From: CAYYGL01 sp964471235
Lineage (GTDB): Bacteria > Calditrichota > Calditrichia > RBG-13-44-9 > J075
DNA: 8,534 bases
Assembly: GCA_964471235.1 (NCBI GenBank)
Contig: CAYYGL010000206.1
Span: forward strand, 1-8,534
Reading direction: 5' to 3'
Positions 1-7,400 of this stretch are shown in pieces (position 1 is the stretch's first letter; the number at the start of each line of letters is the position of its first letter). The notes beneath the pieces were generated by a model. The model had not been told where the DNA came from. It searched no databases and saw nothing but the letters and a program-made list of their open reading frames with translations. Position numbers and translations under genes: made by a program.

Positions 1-150
1 CGAATGCCACGAAGTGACCCCGCCACAACGTGGTGACGTCGTCATTGGGGCAGGATTCCCCTTATCTTTTTTGATTTGTGCAATTTGTCATGCGCCCTTT
101 TTATCACTACGTAACGTCAAAAGTTCAAAAATACTTAAATGTACAATCGC

Positions 151-179
151 TTGACAAAATCAAAAAAACACTCTATTAT
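151..179 (+). promoter_or_regulatory. Near-consensus sigma70-type promoter
   Basis: The sequence has TTGACA at 151-156, a 17-bp spacer and TATTAT at 174-179. The -35 box is a perfect match, the -10 box has one mismatch and the spacing is optimal. It predicts a transcript start near 185-188, just ahead of a short structured region that ends in a strong terminator at 321-347. This is the strongest promoter match I see in the window. Confidence 0.75.
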
Positions 180-209
180 GCTAAACAGATAGCATTAAAG
201 GGCAGTATT

Positions 210-311
210 ATGGCGAATTTCAAACAAGATTCAGCTAAATTACCCTACTGGTATTTCCGCCAGGCAGGGGCATGTACAATGCCCTGGCTATTGCCGTTAA
301 GAACAATTTAA
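210..311 (+). CDS. Possible 33-residue microprotein
   Basis: An ATG at 210 opens 33 codons ending in TAA at 309-311. AAAGGG at 197-202 sits about 7 nt upstream as a possible ribosome binding site. The peptide starts MANFKQDSAK, then has an aromatic stretch (PYWYF), and ends in a short hydrophobic segment (MPWLLPL) and RTI. It has one cysteine, no signal peptide and no recognisable domain. The frame stays open back to an ATG at 78, but the promoter at 151-179 would lie inside that longer version, so the shorter start is preferred. The putative Shine-Dalgarno is partly buried in the predicted closing stem, which argues either for regulated translation or for the ORF being incidental within a non-coding RNA. 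Confidence 0.3.
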   Translation: MANFKQDSAKLPYWYFRQAGACTMPWLLPLRTI

Positions 312-320
312 TTTATTTGT

Positions 321-347
321 AAATCCCTCAAATCTGAGGGATTTTTT
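321..347 (+). terminator. Intrinsic terminator of the small transcription unit
   Basis: AAATCCCTCA at 321-330 pairs perfectly with TGAGGGATTT at 335-344 around the four-base loop AATC. A run of six T (342-347) forms the end of the stem and the tract that follows. It lies ten bases after the TAA of the 33-codon ORF and closes the unit that begins at 151. Confidence 0.85.
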
Positions 348-394
348 GTTTAGATTTACTTTATCTCCTTTTATAAGGGTCAGCAAGACAAAGT

Positions 395-434
395 AAACTC
401 TCCCCCTTTATTAAGGGGGAGTTAGAGGGAGTTT
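395..434. repeat. REP-like inverted repeat
   Basis: CTCCCCCTT at 400-408 and AAGGGGGAG at 413-421 form a perfect 9-bp hairpin with loop TATT. Flanking AAACT at 395-399 and AGTTT at 430-434 form an outer inverted repeat, with an unpaired GAGGG-rich insertion on the right arm. No T-tract follows directly, so it is more like a dispersed palindromic intergenic repeat than a terminator. Only one copy is in the window, so its repeated nature is inferred from its form. Confidence 0.45.
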
Positions 435-453
435 GATCTTTGCTTAACAGACA

Positions 454-501
454 CCTGATTGGAATCATCCATAATTCCAGATTCATTATTCCTGATTCCA
501 G
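454..501. repeat. Short degenerate intergenic repeats
   Basis: This patch is built from variants of ATTCC/GATT words. CCTGATT occurs at 454-460 and again at 491-497. ATTCCAG occurs at 474-480 and 495-501. GGAATCA at 461-467 is the inverted repeat of TGATTCC at 493-499. It lies upstream of the secreted-protein gene at 558 and carries no ORF. The pattern suggests decayed low-complexity repeat DNA rather than a defined regulatory site. Confidence 0.35.
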
Positions 502-557
502 CTAATTGCTTGTTAAACAAATTCTTTTTCTTTAAAACTTAAAAAGGGGGGCAAGTC

Positions 558-1475
558 ATGAAGAAAGCCAAATATATTTTTTTCGTTTTATTCTTTTTTG
601 CGAGTCTCGTTTCTGCTCAGCCCAACCCTCCGGAAGCCTATGGATGGGCGCTAGTTGGGGGAAACCATTCTCAGGGTGACATAGTCACCATGAGTGAGTC
701 TCCACCCTACACGGATGGACCCTGGGCCTCAATCCGGGGAATAGAGATCACCATTGTCAAGGATGACACGGGAAGTTTCGTCGAAAATTTCGTTTTTAGA
801 TACCAAAAAAATTTTGCCATGCCGGATATAGGGGGTGATGTACGACTTGTAATCCCATATAGAGCGGTTATTCAACCGTACTACAAAATAAAGTTAGGTT
901 TTAAACATGCAAATGGTAATGATTATTGGCCAAGCTATAGTTTACAACCAACTTTTAATTGGGATACAATAACGTTTGCTTTTTTCCAAGATGCAGCAGG
1001 CACCCCCCCACCTTCCCAAAATGACAGTGTATATGCCCAGGCTCTTCTTATTAAGATCGATGAAATCAATATTAATCTTACTGTGGGATTTCAATTTGAT
1101 TATATAACCAACAATGACGACCAAATCGTTTATGAGTGGGTCGGCAACGATCCAGATCCGATACTTCCAGTCGAACCACCCCCTCCCTCCCAGCCCACCG
1201 AATTTACCCTGTATCAAAACTATCCCAACCCGTTTAACCCCAGCACCACCATCAAGTTTGCGCTGAAGGAAAAAGCGGACGTGGTGTTGAAGGTTTACAA
1301 CATCCTTGGACAGGAAGTGCGCACTTTGGTGAACGTCAAGCAGAGCGCCGGGTATAAGACCGTATTGTGGGATGGTCGCGATAACAATGGTGTGCCGGTT
1401 GCCACCGGTGTGTATATTTATCGGATTCAAGCCAACGATTTCGTAAAGAACAAAAAAATGGTGCTGCTGAAATAA
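558..1475 (+). CDS. Secreted protein with T9SS type A C-terminal sorting domain
   Basis: This 305-residue protein is probably exported by Sec and then by the type IX secretion system to the cell surface or medium. Residues 1-20 are a signal peptide (MKKAK, a Phe-rich hydrophobic core, then LVSA before QPNPP). Residues 21-196 form a globular region of unknown function, rich in beta-prone and aromatic segments; I recognise no catalytic motif. Residues 197-213 are an acidic, proline-rich linker (VEPPPPSQP). Residues 216-305 are a typical sorting domain: NYPNPFNPSTTIKF at 221-234, VYNILGQEVRTLV at 247-259, WDGRDNNG at 271-278 and VATGVYIYRI at 281-290, ending in KKMVLLK. The start is supported by a G-run at 546-551, six bases before the ATG. 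The gene stands alone on this strand and converges with the DUF3179 gene. The domain assignment is firm; the cargo function is unknown. Confidence 0.9.
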   Translation: MKKAKYIFFVLFFFASLVSAQPNPPEAYGWALVGGNHSQGDIVTMSESPPYTDGPWASIRGIEITIVKDDTGSFVENFVFRYQKNFAMPDIGGDVRLVIPYRAVIQPYYKIKLGFKHANGNDYWPSYSLQPTFNWDTITFAFFQDAAGTPPPSQNDSVYAQALLIKIDEININLTVGFQFDYITNNDDQIVYEWVGNDPDPILPVEPPPPSQPTEFTLYQNYPNPFNPSTTIKFALKEKADVVLKVYNILGQEVRTLVNVKQSAGYKTVLWDGRDNNGVPVATGVYIYRIQANDFVKNKKMVLLK

Positions 1476-1483
1476 GCAGCACC
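1460..1483 (+). other. Hairpin across the stop codon of the secreted-protein gene
   Basis: GGTGCTGCT at 1460-1468 and AGCAGCACC at 1475-1483 form a perfect 9-bp stem with loop GAAATA, covering the last codons and the TAA at 1473-1475. No T-tract follows, so it is not by itself an intrinsic terminator. It could protect the 3' end or pause ribosomes or polymerase ahead of the hairpin at 1505-1534. Confidence 0.5.
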
Positions 1484-1504
1484 TGGTCTCATGACAAACT
1501 GTTC

Positions 1505-1543
1505 GCCCAGGCAAATTTTCATGCGCGCCTGGGCTGTTCTTTA
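1505..1543 (+). terminator. Probable terminator between convergent genes
   Basis: GCCCAGGC at 1505-1512 pairs perfectly with GCCTGGGC at 1527-1534 around a 14-base loop. On the plus strand it is followed by the T-rich TGTTCTTTATATG, 30 bases after the stop of the secreted-protein gene. It also lies just beyond the 3' end of the minus-strand DUF3179 gene (stop at 1577-1579). It could serve both directions, although the minus side lacks a good T-tract. Confidence 0.6.
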
Positions 1544-1576
1544 TATGTTTATTGAAACAAAAAGAGCACAATTACC

Positions 1577-2278
1577 TTATTCGCAAGTCACATCCGGGTC
1601 TAATATTTTTGTGCCACTAAAGCGGCTGTTCCACTCATTCCAGCGCACTCGCTGAGATTCGAATTCCGGCAGCTTACGATCGGCATAGACCCCGCTGATG
1701 CAAGTAAGCCCGTATTGACCTTGGAGATGATACCACAAGCTTTCCGTTTCATAATCGTATAACACAAATGTGTTGCGGTAAGTCCACCCGCTGGCACTGA
1801 GTGTTAACACCTGACCATCAATCTCCCGGCTATACACGGCCGTTAGCTCGACCAGTGGTCAGTAAGCCACCGCCACTTCCTGTTGCCCGATGGTCTCATT
1901 GGCAACTTCAAAACAGAGCATGGTTCCGATGGGATAGGCGCGAATGTCATTGTTTAAGCGCACCCCGATGACCAGAAAATTCTCCCGGCTGCCCGGGTAA
2001 CCCGGGTCTCCCGGTGAGATCATCGGGGGGTGGTCTAACGGGGTGATAGAAAACGGTCCCAATCCGAATTGGAAGTCTTCCGCTTTCATCCCGTATTTTT
2101 TTACCGCATGCGTTACGTCCCACTCCTTGCCGGTCCGATCCACGATAAAAATACGCTCATTATTTTCTTTGACCATCGCAGGGGCACTATCCGAAGGCGT
2201 TTTACCACAACCGGAGATGGCAAGTAGTGCCAGGAAAGGAAAGAAAAGACGAAAGAATCTGATAAGCGGGATTTTCAT
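1577..2278 (-). CDS. DUF3179-family lipoprotein with in-frame TGA, putative selenoprotein (Sec140)
   Basis: Read through its single in-frame TGA (1861-1859), this is a 233-residue DUF3179 protein; the family has no established function. The ATG at 2278 is preferred over upstream starts because AAAGG lies seven bases before it and the protein then opens with a lipoprotein signal peptide (lipobox ISGC, Cys24). The N-terminal half has the family's RAYP (113-116) and a segment matching 'ND.IGG.PVAVTY' as NETIGQQEVAVAY. The next codon, 140, is TGA and aligns with the first Cys of the conserved YCPLC motif; the second Cys is Val143. The same frame continues with PLVELTAVYSR, DGQVLTLSASG and FVLYDYETESLW (171-182) to a TAA at 1579-1577. 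There is no frameshift and no missing segment. TGA ends the neighbouring barrel gene at its natural C-terminus, which argues against genome-wide reassignment. Selenocysteine is the best reading; a recent nonsense mutation is the alternative. A standard gene caller would split it into 2278-1859 and about 1837-1577. Confidence 0.75.
1823..1857 (-). promoter_or_regulatory. Candidate bacterial SECIS element
   Basis: Two alternative hairpins follow the TGA in the mRNA. In the first, CGGC (1842-1839) pairs with GCCG (1830-1827) around the loop CGUGUAUA, with an outer CU/AG pair across a 2x2 A/G internal loop. Its apical loop starts 20 nt after the TGA and has G at its second position and GU steps, which agrees with the spacing and loop rule I know for bacterial SECIS elements. 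In the second, CAC, a bulged U, then GGUCG (1853-1849) pair with CGGCC and GUG around the loop AGCUAA. The bulged U recalls the E. coli fdhF element, but the loop starts only 10 nt after the TGA, closer than usual. The two share bases and exclude each other. This was judged by eye, without energy calculation. Confidence 0.45.
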
Positions 2279-2315
2279 GAATGAACCTTTATGTAATAAC
2301 GTTACCCGGTGAACT

Positions 2316-2402
2316 TCAGATTGCAACGGGATTTGTCTGGAGGATAAAGTATGCAAGAATGCCACCTATCATCTGTATGATATCTAACAGATTAACTGCC
2401 AT
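2316..2402 (-). CDS. Doubtful 28-residue hydrophobic ORF
   Basis: An ATG at 2402 opens 28 codons to TGA at 2318-2316. The product starts MAVNLLDIIQ and continues as a hydrophobic stretch (MIGGILAYFIL) that could span a membrane once, ending TNPVAI. It lies in the 206-base gap between the barrel gene stop (2485) and the DUF3179 start (2278), codirectional with both. No purine-rich ribosome binding site precedes it; the bases before the ATG are CCACCCCC. It may be a small membrane protein or chance. Apart from this ORF and a weak GAGAG/CTCTC hairpin (2457-2476), I see nothing in the gap. Confidence 0.2.
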   Translation of the reverse strand: MAVNLLDIIQMIGGILAYFILQTNPVAI

Positions 2403-2484
2403 GGGGGTGGCTATTCTTTGTGAACCGCGCCCAGGGCAAGATTCTGCGCTGTACTTGAGAGTTCATTTCCGCTCTCTTACCCCC

Positions 2485-4299
2485 TCAAAATTCATTCACC
2501 ACTCGAAAATGCAGCTTCCCCTCCCGGAAGGGAGTGCCTTTTTCCAGTCCAAAATCGACCTGCACAATGCCCAACGGTCCCGGGAAACGCAAACCCAACC
2601 CGTAACTGGTCAGCCATTGGTTCACTTTATCGGGAAAATCACGGCTGAAGTAGGCGTTATCGGTAAACAGGAAAAACCGGGCGAACGGTCCTAAGAGAAA
2701 CCGGTATTCGGTGTTTACCCACACCACCTGCTGCCCGAAGAACTGGGACTCCCGAAACCCGCGCACCGAATTGGCGCCCCCAAACCAGATTTGGTCCGGG
2801 CTGCGGATAATTGCCACGCTGTTATCCACCGCCTGCCAGTGGAGATGATTGGCAAGCAACTGCCGCTTAAACGTCGGCAGGTAAACCTCCACATCAGTGC
2901 GCAGCCGTTTGATGGTCACAGCCCCGGGAAGGGAGTCTTCCTTAAGTAGATAGGAAGGACCGTTATTTTTCTGATTGCCCAGGCTAAATGCAAGTTCCAG
3001 CGACATTCCCTTCCGGGGATTTTTGGGATTGTCGCGGACATCCCAGCGAATGCCGGTTTCGGTGGTGAATTCCCCGGTTCGCGGCAGCCGCAACTGTCGG
3101 CTGGCTAAAGAATCCGGGGTTACCGAACGGCTGGTCAGGCGAACAAAAGCGTTTAATACATCCGTCAGGGGAAGGTCAATATCCAACCGGTATTTCCACT
3201 CGATGAACGTGGTATCCCGCACCAGGCGATTCAACCCGACCCCGGCATGGAAAGGCAGCCCCAGCACAAACGGCTCCCGGTACGCCAGTCGGAACTCATC
3301 GGAGAAGCGATCCTGCTTTTGCCAGTACACCTGAAACTTACGCCCCCCGCCGAACAGATTTCGCACCCCGATGTTAATCAATCCGGTGAAATATCCTTTC
3401 GCTTTGGGATCGTTTGCCGGCGGCGGGATGTAACCGATAATGCCATCCAGTGAAGTAGAAGGAGCTTCCTCGAAGGGAATGTTGAGGAAAAAATGACCTT
3501 TTTTATCCTTTGCCAATTGGGGCGTTTGCACGGTTTTGATAAATTCCTGACGGCGGAGAATTTGCACGTATTTGGTGATTCGCTGCTCCTCATAGCGCTG
3601 CCCGGGGTGAAAATGAAGGGTGCGAGTGAGATATGGGGTTAGATTGCTCTGCTGCCCGGGGAAGCGGAGGTAGGCAATGCCCACGGAATCCCCTGGAAAT
3701 GCCCGAAGGGTCAGGTCCAACAGCCAACGATTTTTCTTGCCCTCCCTAAACTCAAATCTGTCGGTGTTAACCCGAGCCAGCGGAAATCCGTTATTTTCAA
3801 ATACATTAACGATCCTCTTAAAAATTTCCCGGGAGAGTTCTTCGGTATAAAGTTGATGTGAAAATTGGGAAAGGCGTTCACTCAGCCTGTCACGAATTTC
3901 GCCATTCAGGGAATCCAGGTTGCCTACGGTTACGGAATTCAGATAGAGGGGATTTCCGGGTTTCACGGTAAATTCGATATCGGCGGTTCGCGCCAGTGAA
4001 TCCACCTGCCGCTTCCCGACGTTGACGGCGGCAAAGTAAAAACCCCGGTGGCGGAGTTCGGTAAGAATCTTCTCCCGGATTTCCGTCTGAAGGTCCGGCG
4101 TCCATACCCGGTGCCGGTATTGCTGACGGAGCTGCTTTACCGGCAGTTTAACCTTTTTGCCGGCGGTAATATCCAGTTGCTCCAGGAAAATAGGCAACGA
4201 TGGCTTCCGGGCGGGCTGCGCCTGAAGTGCGGTTACCCAAAAAAAGCCCAGGGTGAGTAAAATTTGCCAGTGGTTATGTCGTGTAAACAGTGTCATCAT
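2485..4299 (-). CDS. POTRA-containing outer-membrane protein of the BamA/TamA (Omp85) superfamily
   Basis: A 604-residue protein expected in the outer membrane, where Omp85 proteins insert or translocate other proteins. The signal peptide is residues 1-27 (hydrophobic LLTLGFFWVTALQA before QPARK). Residues about 71-281 show about three POTRA-like units: helix plus GFYFAAVNV, then FTVKPGNPLYLNSVTVG, NNGFPLARVN, and a third ending FIKTV. Residues about 282-604 are the beta-barrel, with GGANSVRGF at about 508-516 carrying the superfamily's VRGF loop motif, and the C-terminus FRVVNEF ends in the usual Phe. Its length is nearer TamA than BamA (about 800 residues with five POTRAs), so it is probably a paralogue with a specific client rather than the essential BamA. 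A TTG at 4326 is an alternative start, but ATG at 4299 (or 4296) gives the better signal peptide. It lies 108 bases downstream of the large barrel gene on the same strand. Confidence 0.85.
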   Translation of the reverse strand: MMTLFTRHNHWQILLTLGFFWVTALQAQPARKPSLPIFLEQLDITAGKKVKLPVKQLRQQYRHRVWTPDLQTEIREKILTELRHRGFYFAAVNVGKRQVDSLARTADIEFTVKPGNPLYLNSVTVGNLDSLNGEIRDRLSERLSQFSHQLYTEELSREIFKRIVNVFENNGFPLARVNTDRFEFREGKKNRWLLDLTLRAFPGDSVGIAYLRFPGQQSNLTPYLTRTLHFHPGQRYEEQRITKYVQILRRQEFIKTVQTPQLAKDKKGHFFLNIPFEEAPSTSLDGIIGYIPPPANDPKAKGYFTGLINIGVRNLFGGGRKFQVYWQKQDRFSDEFRLAYREPFVLGLPFHAGVGLNRLVRDTTFIEWKYRLDIDLPLTDVLNAFVRLTSRSVTPDSLASRQLRLPRTGEFTTETGIRWDVRDNPKNPRKGMSLELAFSLGNQKNNGPSYLLKEDSLPGAVTIKRLRTDVEVYLPTFKRQLLANHLHWQAVDNSVAIIRSPDQIWFGGANSVRGFRESQFFGQQVVWVNTEYRFLLGPFARFFLFTDNAYFSRDFPDKVNQWLTSYGLGLRFPGPLGIVQVDFGLEKGTPFREGKLHFRVVNEF

Positions 4300-4320
4300 T
4301 GTATCGAATCTTTCGCAAAT

Positions 4321-4394
4321 CGTCAAACGTCAATCGCAGGTCGCCAATCAAACACTGGATTTTCGATGGGCGATTTCCGATTTACGATTGGCGA
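4321..4394. repeat. Degenerate GATT/CGAT repeats in the spacer between the two barrel genes
   Basis: The 108-base spacer holds many variants of GATTTCCGAT/GGCGATT/CAATCGC on both strands. TCGCCAATC at 4341-4349 and GATTGGCGA at 4386-4394 are a perfect 9-bp inverted repeat 36 bases apart. Between them, CGATGGGCGATT, CCGATT and ACGATT follow one another. The patch separates the stop of the large barrel gene (4408) from the start of the Omp85 gene. It may be repeat-derived filler, or fold in the message and weaken read-through. No T-tract terminator is visible. Confidence 0.45.
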
Positions 4395-4407
4395 AGTTGG
4401 ATTTCTC

Positions 4408-7400
4408 TTAAAAAAACGCCCGCACCTCGGCTTTGCCCAGGTGGATGGTGCGCAGGGTACCGGCATCCTTTCGCCCGTTATAAGTCGCATTAATGGTGAT
4501 GTTACCGCTGATAAAATATTCAAAGCGCACATTCCATTGCCAGGAATTTCCCGGCTTCTTGCCCTTCCCCATGTCAAACGGGATGGGGCGCTGAAAGGGA
4601 TTGTTCACTTCCCGAACCTGGAGATAACTGAGATTGGCAGTAGCACGGGCTTTCCCCCGCAAGGCATAGACGATTTCCGGTTTGACATCCCAAAAGTTCA
4701 CCTGAAGCAAACTGTTGCTGTTGCGATCCTTTTCAATCCCTCGCTCCACATCTAACTGAAATTGCCAGCGAAAGTTCGGGCGAAAAGTAACCCCGCTGCT
4801 AATAACCTGGCTCATAATGTTTTGATTCCGGGATGGTGATGCCGCCACCCAGCGCTTGTTGAGGGTGTTTTTATACTCCCCGGTGAGGTTGATTTTGCGC
4901 CCCAGGAACCGCTTGCGCGCCTGAAAAAAACGTTCCCAGATGATTCGGCTTTCATTGTTTTCGGCATCCAGAAACTGGTTGGATAGAATATCCCGGTAGC
5001 GGCTGCGCAGCAAAATCCCCCATTCCGGATTGCGTTCATTGTAATACAAGTCTTCGTTGATGGTATACACGCTGCGCAATGAGGTGTTCACATTGTGAAA
5101 TTTACTCAGATTCAGCAAATAAATATCCTTGATATCGTTCAAACGGCTTTCTTCCTCAATTTTGATGTAAGTGAGGTTGGAGATTTTATTTGCCAGGGCT
5201 TTCCAGAAACCCGCCTTTTCCCGGGAACTGCGGGGTCGGTATTGAAACTGCCACCCACTCTCCAGGTTGGTGACGCTCTGAAAATCGCCGGTTTGCAGGA
5301 GAACCAGGATAAAATTCCCCAAAGGGTCCGGCACATACTCGTTTAAGGTGGAATCAAAGCGGAAATTACCGCGGTTTTCCCCCACATTGAGGTAGACCTT
5401 TTCCCGCAGGGCTTGCAACTCACTGGACACTTTATAATCCCAGCGGCTGTTAATCACCCCGCTTTTGTTGCGGTAGCTCAATTCCAGGTTGGCTAAATTG
5501 CTTTGCCGGTCCCGCCAGGTGGTATCCTGAAATTGAGCATCGGGTTGATAGATGGGCACGCTGTCTGCCGGAAGTTGTTCAAAGAAGCGGCTGTAATCTT
5601 TCTTCCGGAAGGCGAAAGAGAACCTGCCCCGGAGCGTGCCTTCCGGCAGCAACTCCCCACCCAACAGATACGTTCTGGAAAACGCTTGCTTTAATTTTTG
5701 ATGAAATTGCCGGGGATTGTACAAATAATCCTGGCGAAACTGCAAATCCATCTTCCAATCCACTCCCAGGAAATGGTGCATATCCAGCCCGACATGATTT
5801 TCGGTGAACACGAATCCGGTTAATTGATTGCGCAAGAAAGATTCCACCGCTCGATCCTCAGTTTTGTATTCATAGCGCGGGGTCAATTTCCAGATGGTGC
5901 GGGCGATGCCTATATTGCGGCGCGTCCAATCACTGCGGGTCAATGTGGTTCGGCTGTCAACATTCTCATAGCGCAGGGAAACATTGGGTAGGACTGTTCG
6001 GGCAAGCTGAAGTTGAGCTACCTGGCGTTGGGAAGAAATCCCATTGCCTTTTTTTAGGGAGCCCCAATTTCCGCTAAACCGGAGAAATTTGGCGGGATCA
6101 TACAATAGATTTGCTTCCAGGGCGTTTTCTTCATTGGTCAAATTTTGTTGGGCAAAGTTCCACTTATAGGCGTATTCCGGTTGCAAGGGGCGATCCAGCG
6201 GGGCAAAAGCCGAATCCTGGCGGGTCCATCTCCCGGTCAGGTTCACCCTGCCAATATTCATCCCACCGATTCGAAGTGCGCTGTCTATCAAAGCGGAAGA
6301 GAACTGCACCGCCACTCCCTGGTTATCATTATCATCGACCGGAGAAAACACGTTCCGGTCCGACTCGCTAACGGCAGCCTCACCCTTGATATGCCAATTG
6401 CGCAGCACCTGCAATCCCAACCCCATATCGACAAAACGCTTATCGCCGGCCAGGGGTACCAATTTCACCGGAAGATACTCTCCTTTTCCGGGACCCACGT
6501 AACGAAACACGCCCAGCCGTTGGCGAAGGTAATCTCCCTTTCCCCTGCCCACCCCGGTAAACCGTACCAGGTAATTTCCCTGCCCTTTACCCACAAACCG
6601 GAAGAAAGAATAGCTGTTGCCGTCGCTGAGAAGGGTATCGGCTTTCACGTAAGTGCCGGCACCCGGTTCCACCTGCCGGGCACCGCTGACCACGGCTTTC
6701 AGGGGATCATCACCGGCAGTGCGAAGCGCACTTTGTTCTGCGCCGGTAAGCGGGGCGTTATCCTCCAACAGATTGTTGGTGTCATCCCACTCCCGAAACA
6801 GACGGATGTCGTAATCCAGCCGTTTGCTAATCCGTTGAGCGGTGGAGGAAAATCCCAGGAAATTTCTGCCGTAGCGTTGAAAACTGCTGGTGTATTCAAA
6901 ATCAACCTCAATCCGGTCTTCCGAGGTAATCAAGCGTTTGTTGGTAAAGGTAATCTGTGCCTGGCTGTAATCGATGATGTAATCGTTGTTTTCACCACGG
7001 AGCTGCAACTTGCCGTTCACATAAACCCGTTCCGTGCCCGCCAGAACAATGATCTCCCGCTCCCCGTTCCTGCCGGTTAGCTGATAGGGTCCCTGGTTGC
7101 CTTCCTGGGCTAAAAAGCGATTGGTATGGAAAAATCCACGGGTGGTACCAAAGGTGAGCTGCTGATGAGCATTCTTCAGTGAATTTTCCAGGGTAATCCC
7201 CTGCAGCTTCCGTTGCAGATTGCCGAAAAGGGTTTGTTGATACCGAATGTTGAAATCCCCCAGGGTGCCGCCAATATACGGACTGTTGATTTTCACGAAG
7301 ACCTTATCCACTTCCCGCAGATTCTGGGTGTTGCCCTCCGGCTGGATGGGAGTGCTTTCATCGGTCAGGGCGGCAACAATGTTCACATCCGGGGTAATGT

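Larger units (their letters stand above)
186..347 (+). ncRNA. Candidate structured small RNA (unidentified)
   Basis: A transcript of about 160 nt is predicted between the promoter at 151-179 and the terminator at 321-347. Self-complementarity is high for so short a piece. GGCAGTA at 201-207 pairs with TATTGCC at 289-295 (one G-U), and this stem is extended by TTAA 195-198 with TTAA 297-300 across a small internal loop. An inner hairpin pairs GGGCAT 268-273 with ATGCCC 279-284 around the loop GTACA, with possible outer pairing of CCA 260-262 to TGG 285-287. The 3' end is the terminator hairpin. The overall shape (long-range closing stem, inner hairpin, terminator) fits a regulatory RNA. I cannot match it to 6S RNA, tmRNA, SRP RNA or any riboswitch I know. 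A 33-codon ORF lies inside it, so it could instead be a microprotein mRNA or a dual-function RNA. Confidence 0.45.

Noticed and set aside
1..154. Possible tail of an upstream gene (frame open from base 2, starting ECHEVTPPQRG, to TGA at 152-154) or a minus-strand start at 45
   Set aside because: Neither product is recognised, and the stop of the first falls inside the promoter at 151-156. The region has short palindromes such as CCACAACGTGG and may be repeat-derived, but one copy is not enough to call it.
942..1571. Minus-strand open frame of 209 codons opposite the secreted-protein gene
   Set aside because: It overlaps the T9SS-CTD gene, which has a signal peptide, a ribosome binding site and a recognised domain; the antisense product has no recognisable feature.
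1577..2278. Frameshifted or deleted pseudogene as the explanation for the split DUF3179 gene
   Set aside because: Both halves are in the same frame with no missing family sequence, and only the conserved-Cys codon is changed. A single nonsense mutation cannot be excluded but explains the position less well than selenocysteine.
2281..2694. Plus-strand open frame of 137 codons
   Set aside because: It is mostly antisense to the 3' end of the Omp85 gene, with no domain and no convincing ribosome binding site.
4264..4755. Plus-strand open frame of 163 codons spanning the spacer and the 3' end of the large barrel gene
   Set aside because: It lies antisense to two supported genes and has no recognisable product.
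6145..7080. Plus-strand open frame of 311 codons
   Set aside because: It is antisense to the large barrel gene and its product has no family resemblance; long antisense frames are expected in moderately GC-rich coding DNA.
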